This document shows, piece by piece, positions 61,001-64,000 of a stretch of DNA of 64,000 nt. Within the stretch, counting starts at the first letter, position 1. Every line of letters starts with the position of its first letter. Below the pieces are notes generated by a model. The model did no database searches and was not told the DNA's origin. It saw only the letters and a program-made list of their open reading frames with translations. Source of the DNA: Streptacidiphilus sp. P02-A3a (GTDB lineage Bacteria > Actinomycetota > Actinomycetes > Streptomycetales > Streptomycetaceae); contig NZ_CP048289.1 of assembly GCF_014084105.1 (NCBI RefSeq), positions 3,915,922 through 3,979,921 on the forward strand. Reading direction: 5' to 3'. The position numbers and the translations under genes are program-made.

Positions 61001-64000
61001 GCGCGCTGATCGGCTTCTCCCGTCAGCGCGGCCTGGCCCAGGACGGCCGTTCCAAGGCGTTCTCGGCCTCCGCCGACGGCATGGGCATGGCCGAGGGCGC
61101 GGGCATGCTGCTGCTGGAGCGGCTGTCCGACGCGCGCCGCCACGGGCACCGGGTACTGGCGGTGGTGCGCGGCAGCGCGGTGAACCAGGACGGCGCGTCG
61201 AACGGCCTGACCGCCCCCAACGGGCCCTCGCAGCAGCGGGTGATCCGGGCCGCGCTGGCCAACGCCGGGCTGACGGCGGCGGACGTGGACGTGGTGGAGG
61301 CGCACGGCACCGGCACCGAACTCGGCGACCCGATCGAGGCCCAGGCGCTGCTGGCGACGTACGGCCAGCACCGGCCGGAGGACCAGCCGGTGCTGCTGGG
61401 CTCGGTGAAGTCGAACCTGGGCCACACCCAGAGCGCGGCCGGGGCCGCCGGGGTGATGAAGATGGTGCTGGCGCTCCAGCACCAGCACCTGCCGCGCAGT
61501 CTGTACGCCGAGGAACCGGCGGAGAACGTCGACTGGGCGGCCGGAGCGGTCGAACTGCTGGCCGAGCCGCAGCCGTGGCCGGTCAACGGCCGGGTCCGGC
61601 GAGCGGGTGTGTCGTCCTTCGGGATGAGCGGCACCAACGCCCACGTCATCATCGAGGAGGCTCCGGCCTTCGTCCCGCAGGAGGTGCCGTCGGTCGATCC
61701 GGTGGCGTTGCCGGTGTTGACCGGGTCGGTGGCGGCGTGGCCGGTGTCGGCGCGGTCGGGTGCCGGGTTGGTGGCGCAGGCGGGTCGGTTGGGCGAGTTC
61801 CTGCGGGCTCGGCCGGAGTCGGACACGGCGGACGTGGCGTGGTCGTTGGTGACCAGCCGGTCGACCTTCGAGCACCGGGCGGTCGTGGTCGGCGCGGACC
61901 GGCCCGCACTGCTGGCGGGCTTGTCGGCGGCGGCCGCCGGTCGCTCGGCGGTGGGCCTGGTCACCGGGGCGGTCCCGGCCGTCGGCGCCGGTCGGGTGGT
62001 GTTCGTGTTCCCGGGTCAGGGGTCGCAGTGGGTGGGTATGGGTCGGGAGTTGGCTCAGGGCAGTCCGGTGTTCGCGGCGCGGTTGGCGGAGTGTGAGCGG
62101 GCGCTGGCGCCGTACGTGGACTGGTCGTTGGTCGAGGTGCTGGCCGGTGTCGCGGGTGCGCCCGGCTTCGATCGGGTGGATGTGGTGCAGCCGGTGTTGT
62201 GGGCGGTGATGGTGTCGTTGGCGGCGGTGTGGCAGGCGGCCGGGGTCGAGCCGGACGCGGTGGTGGGGCACTCGCAGGGCGAGATCGCCGCCGCCGTGGT
62301 CGCCGGGGCCCTGACGCTGGAGGACGCGGCCGCCATCGTGGCGTTGCGCAGCCGGGCGCTGATCGCGCTGTCGGGTCGTGGCGGGATGCTGTCGCTGGCG
62401 GAGTCGGTCTCCGAGGTGGAGGCACGGATCGGGCGCTGGGGCGACCGGGTGTCGGTGGCTGCGGTCAACGGGCCTGGGGCGACGGTGGTTTCGGGTGATC
62501 CCGAGGCGCTGGCCGAGGTCCTGGCCGGGGCCGAGGGCGTCCGGGCGCGGATGCTGCCGGTGGACTACGCCTCGCACGGTCCGCAGGTGGACGAGTTGCG
62601 GGAGGAGATCCTGGCGCTGCTGGCGGGGGTCGCGCCGCAGTCTGCTCGGGTGCCGATGGTGTCGGCGATGACGGGTGAGTTCCTGGAGGGCCCGGAGTTG
62701 GATGCCGGGTACTGGTATGCGAGTCTGCGGGCCACGGTGGAGTTCTCGCGGGCGGTCGAGGTGCTGGGCCGGGCCGGGTACGGGGTGTTCGTCGAGAGCT
62801 CCGCGCACCCGGTGCTGACCAACGCGATCGGTGACACTCTCGAAGGCCTCGCCGACGTCGCCGACCCGGTGGTCTCCGGGACGCTGCGCCGCGACGACGG
62901 CGGCGCCGACCGGCTGCTGGTGTCGCTGGCGACGCTGCACGTCCACGGCGTCCCGGTGGACTGGACGGCGGTCCTGCCGACCGGCGCACGGGTGGACCTG
63001 CCCACCTACGTCTTCCAGCGGCAGCGGTTCTGGATCGACTCGGGCATGGCGCCGGAGACCAGCAACCCGGCCGAGAGCCGGTTCTGGACCGCCGTCGAGG
63101 ACGGCGACCTCGCCGGGCTCACCGACACGCTCGCCGTCGACACCGACCGGCCGTTCCACGAGGTGCTGCCCGCGCTGGCGTCCTGGCGGCAACGCGCCCG
63201 GGGCACGGTCGGCACCGCCGACTGGCGGTACCGGATCTCCTGGTCGGCGCTGCCCGACCCGGGCCCGGTGCCGCTGACGGGGAGCTGGCTGCTGGTCGCC
63301 GACCCCGCCCAGCGGGCGCTCGCCGACGCCTGCCGACGGGCCTTCGCGGCAGCCGGTGCCGACACCGTCCTGGTCGAGGTCACGGCCGACGAGGCGGGCC
63401 GGAAGGCGCTGGCCGCCCGGCTCGATCCGGACCCGCTACCGGTGGGCGTGGTCTCGCTGCTGGCCCTGGACGAGTCCCCGCTGGCCGGGGAACCGGTGGT
63501 CAGCACCGGCCTGGCCGGGACGCTCGCGCTGCTCCAGGCGCTCGGCGACCGCGACATCGACGCGCCGCTGTGGGTACTGACCCGGGGCGCGGTCGCCGTC
63601 GGAGCAGGCGACCTGCTCACCGCGCCCGCGCAGACCCCGGTATGGGGGCTGGGCCGGGTCGCCGGCCTGGAGCACCCCGGCCGCTGGGGCGGGCTGATCG
63701 ACCTGCCGCAGGAGCTGGACGAGCAGGCCGCGGACCGGTTGGTCCGGCACCTGGCCGGGAACACCGTCGGCGGCCCGATCGAGGACCAGGTGGCGATCCG
63801 CCCAGACGGCGTCCACGGCCGCCGTCTGGTCCGGGCGCCGCGCACCGGCGCCGCCGCGCGCTGGACGCCGTCCGGGACGGTCCTGGTGACCGGCGGGACC
63901 GGCGCCATCGGAGGCAGGATCGGCGGCTGGCTGGCCGGTCGTGGCGCCCCCCGGATCGTGCTCTCCAGCCGCTCCGGCCCGGCCGCCACCGGGGCCGCCG
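55024..64000 (+). CDS. type I modular polyketide synthase, modules 8 and 9, truncated by the window end
   Basis: The frame is open from ATG 55024 (AGGGAG 7 bases upstream) to the last base, giving 2992 residues with no stop. An N-terminal docking helix (MVESEKLLAYLKR) is followed by module 8 (KS-AT-DH-KR-ACP) and module 9 (KS-AT and the start of a KR). Module 8 has the only dehydratase in the window. Both ATs have GHSQGE, with YAPH (748-751) in module 8 and YASH (2515-2518) in module 9, so both should use methylmalonyl-CoA. The gene is 49 bases behind the preceding PKS and continues the colinear series. The rest of the KR, its ACP and any later modules or thioesterase lie outside the window. 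Confidence 0.95.
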   Translation, partial: MVESEKLLAYLKRVSAELYETRERLRKFETGEQEPVAIVGMSCRLPGGVDSPESFWDLLASGTDAISGYPTDRGWESGMELDPDSAMCRGGFVHDAARFDPGFFGISPREALAMDPQQRLLLETSWEALERAGIDPTSLQGSPTGVFAGASFAGYPAEAAAGSGIYQMTGTAPSVISGRISYTLGLEGPAVTVDTACSSSLVALHLAAQTLRSGECSLALAGGVTVMAVPAAFSEISRQEGLAEDGRCKAFGAGADGTGWAEGAAVLVLERLSDARRNGHPVLAVVRGSAVNQDGASNGLTAPNGPSQQRVIRAALASARLTAADVDAVEAHGTGTVLGDPIEAQALLATYGQDRPEDRPVWLGSVKSNIGHTQAAAGAAGVMKMVLALRHGLLPSTLHVTEPSTHIDWASGQVRLLNEPVPWTADGRPRRAAVSAFGVSGTNAHVILEEAPAAEPESGDAAAPDDAGKVLTGGPAVWPLSGRSAAALTAQAARLGAAIPESDPVDVGWSLATTRSAFEHRAVLVGDGREALTTGLSALAAGEPWPGLVTGAAGTPGPVVFVFPGQGGQWVGMGLELAAVSPVFAARLAECGEALAPFVEWDLFEVLGDADSLSRLDVVHPALWAVMVSLAAVWEAAGVRADAVVGHSQGEIAAACVAGVLSLADGARVVARRGQAMVGLAGRGGVLSIAASLGVVEERLRGGDGRVSVAAVNGPAAVAVSGVVEALEVLAAECERDGVRTRFVPMDYAPHGPQVEGIREAVLSGLEGIAPGVAVVPMVSGMTGEYLDGAEAGAGYWYDSLRSTVQFTRGVERLGRDGYGVFIEVSPHPVLTSGTAATLEGLGLEPVVTGTLRRQDGGAARLLASLAAVHVHGVEVDWSAVLPAGHRIDLPTYPFQRQHYWPDSVAGAADVASAGLGSVGHPLLGAVIELADGDALVFTGRLSPTAQPWLAQHQAGGTVFFPGSGFAELAAVAGARLGCTRIDELTMAEPLPLAASGAVQVQVTVSGPNGAGQREVEIFARPADAGVPWTRHAAGRIAPALPPAGFADGFGVWPPTGAVAVPVDDGYRELAAAAGFGPAFQGLRAAWRRDGEVFAEVALPEAVAGNAVDFGLHPALLDAALHAVWLADPAAAAEGPQLPFAWSGLSLYAVGASVLRARLRRSPNGVLSLLAADATGAPVVSVESLVLRPPASLAAAGSALRDALFSIEWTPVPVSPPAADGHWGVLGGDPLGLVERLGAAGVQATAYADPAAIEAAGAVPALVLAAIGTQAGQPDEAARARRVTAEALALAQQWLALELPSRLVVVTRGAVATELAEDVADLGAAAAWGLLRSAQSENPDRLVLVDLPAADDAAADDAATGDHVTDPVAVLVAALGTAEPELAVRGGRVHARRLARPSALAAPAEPGTARRGAVLVTGGTGKLAGLTARHLAVTGRAERLILVSRSGPAAAGAAALAADLAATGVGVTVAACDAGDRAALTALLADTTLSGVVHTAGIVDDGTIGALTPERVDAVMRPKADAAWALHELTLNQELDLFVLFSSGAATFGAAGQGNYAAGNAFLDALAARRRAAGLTAVSLAWGAWVAGEGIGRNLSKDLLDRMTGGGANELSADEGLVLLDLALARDEAVLMPVRFDVAGLRAQVARGGEIPALLRGLAGPARLSTASAGNHGAEADTLRRRLAGLSPAERDRALTDLVRTHVAAVLGHASAGAVEVTRAFTDLGFDSLTAVDLRNRLGAATGLRLPATLVFDYPTTAVLAGHLTAELLGDLGAEAAGPVLTGAPIEPDEPIAIVGMGCRYPGGVRDPEALWELLAAGGDAITPLPLDRGWDLDSLYDPDPDKAGTFYARSGGFVHDAAEFDPGFFGISPREALAMDPQQRLLLEISWEAMERAGIDPVSLRGSQTAVFAGGTTWGYGLFGAGTSEGHLMTGAATSVLSGRVSYTLGLEGPAMTIDTACSSSLVAVHLAAQALRSGDCSLALAGGVTIMATPGALIGFSRQRGLAQDGRSKAFSASADGMGMAEGAGMLLLERLSDARRHGHRVLAVVRGSAVNQDGASNGLTAPNGPSQQRVIRAALANAGLTAADVDVVEAHGTGTELGDPIEAQALLATYGQHRPEDQPVLLGSVKSNLGHTQSAAGAAGVMKMVLALQHQHLPRSLYAEEPAENVDWAAGAVELLAEPQPWPVNGRVRRAGVSSFGMSGTNAHVIIEEAPAFVPQEVPSVDPVALPVLTGSVAAWPVSARSGAGLVAQAGRLGEFLRARPESDTADVAWSLVTSRSTFEHRAVVVGADRPALLAGLSAAAAGRSAVGLVTGAVPAVGAGRVVFVFPGQGSQWVGMGRELAQGSPVFAARLAECERALAPYVDWSLVEVLAGVAGAPGFDRVDVVQPVLWAVMVSLAAVWQAAGVEPDAVVGHSQGEIAAAVVAGALTLEDAAAIVALRSRALIALSGRGGMLSLAESVSEVEARIGRWGDRVSVAAVNGPGATVVSGDPEALAEVLAGAEGVRARMLPVDYASHGPQVDELREEILALLAGVAPQSARVPMVSAMTGEFLEGPELDAGYWYASLRATVEFSRAVEVLGRAGYGVFVESSAHPVLTNAIGDTLEGLADVADPVVSGTLRRDDGGADRLLVSLATLHVHGVPVDWTAVLPTGARVDLPTYVFQRQRFWIDSGMAPETSNPAESRFWTAVEDGDLAGLTDTLAVDTDRPFHEVLPALASWRQRARGTVGTADWRYRISWSALPDPGPVPLTGSWLLVADPAQRALADACRRAFAAAGADTVLVEVTADEAGRKALAARLDPDPLPVGVVSLLALDESPLAGEPVVSTGLAGTLALLQALGDRDIDAPLWVLTRGAVAVGAGDLLTAPAQTPVWGLGRVAGLEHPGRWGGLIDLPQELDEQAADRLVRHLAGNTVGGPIEDQVAIRPDGVHGRRLVRAPRTGAAARWTPSGTVLVTGGTGAIGGRIGGWLAGRGAPRIVLSSRSGPAATGAA
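55123..60336 (+). other. PKS module 8: KS-AT(methylmalonyl-like)-DH-KR(B)-ACP
   Basis: The KS cysteine is C197. The AT has S648 and YAPH (748-751), a small variant of YASH. The DH starts GHPLLGA and has the HxxxGxxxxP motif from H953 and the D1118 motif HPALLDA, so it looks active. The KR has IVDDG and Y1556 (B-type, expected before a DH), but its cofactor loop reads TGGTGKLA with A1424 in place of the last glycine. The ACP serine is S1728. Confidence 0.9.
60391..64000 (+). other. PKS module 9 (partial): KS-AT(methylmalonyl)-KR start
   Basis: The KS cysteine is C1959 (MTIDTACSSS). The AT has S2417 and YASH (2515-2518). The dimerisation element (FWTAVEDGDLAGL) is present, so no DH is expected. 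The KR begins TVLVTGGTGAIGG near residue 2952 and is cut, so its type cannot be read. Confidence 0.88.

Overview
The window is about 74% G+C by eye, with strong G/C preference at third codon positions, GTG starts, GGAGG-type ribosome sites, a twin-arginine lipoprotein and giant modular polyketide synthases. This points to a filamentous actinomycete (Streptomyces, Kitasatospora or Streptacidiphilus type). Two unrelated loci lie side by side and are separated by a small membrane protein.

Positions 23-17262 form a catabolic locus whose enzyme set fits complete use of fucosylated or galactosylated xyloglucan. On the minus strand are a GH3 beta-glycosidase carrying a beta-trefoil-like insert and a GH95 alpha-L-fucosidase. 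Divergent to them are a CUT1 sugar importer (lipoprotein plus two permeases, no ATPase), a secreted GH74 xyloglucanase, a LacI-type repressor, a GH31 alpha-xylosidase and a GH42 beta-galactosidase. The 564-bp divergent control region holds two copies of a LacI-type operator: a perfect TCGAAGCGCTTCGA on the importer side and a near copy on the GH3 side. Each lies just downstream of a plausible promoter. The likely scheme is: GH74 cuts xyloglucan outside the cell, the importer brings in oligosaccharides, the cytoplasmic exo-enzymes strip fucose, galactose, xylose and glucose, and the LacI protein senses a breakdown product.

Positions 17319-17798 encode a four-helix membrane protein of unknown function, convergent with the GH42 gene across a strong GC hairpin.

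From 17914 to the right edge lies part of a large biosynthetic cluster. A minus-strand single-module NRPS (C-A-PCP, no thioesterase) diverges from a DUF5988-like small protein and three colinear type I PKS genes. The first PKS has 3 modules, the second 4, and the third at least 2 and runs off the window. All nine modules have KS, AT and KR; only module 8 has a DH and none has an ER, so the visible chain would be a hydroxyl-rich polyol. AT motifs run HAFH, FVAH, HAFH, FVAH, HAFH, YASH, HAFH, YAPH, YASH: malonyl units alternate with branched ones, and the FVAH ATs of modules 2 and 4 are atypical. The module 1 KR has lost its catalytic tyrosine. No loading module or thioesterase is present, so the cluster extends beyond this window. 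The gap before the first PKS gene contains two pairs of inverted GTTCAAC/GTTGAAC repeats spaced two helical turns apart, a candidate pathway-specific operator. I saw no tRNA, rRNA, CRISPR array or insertion sequence.
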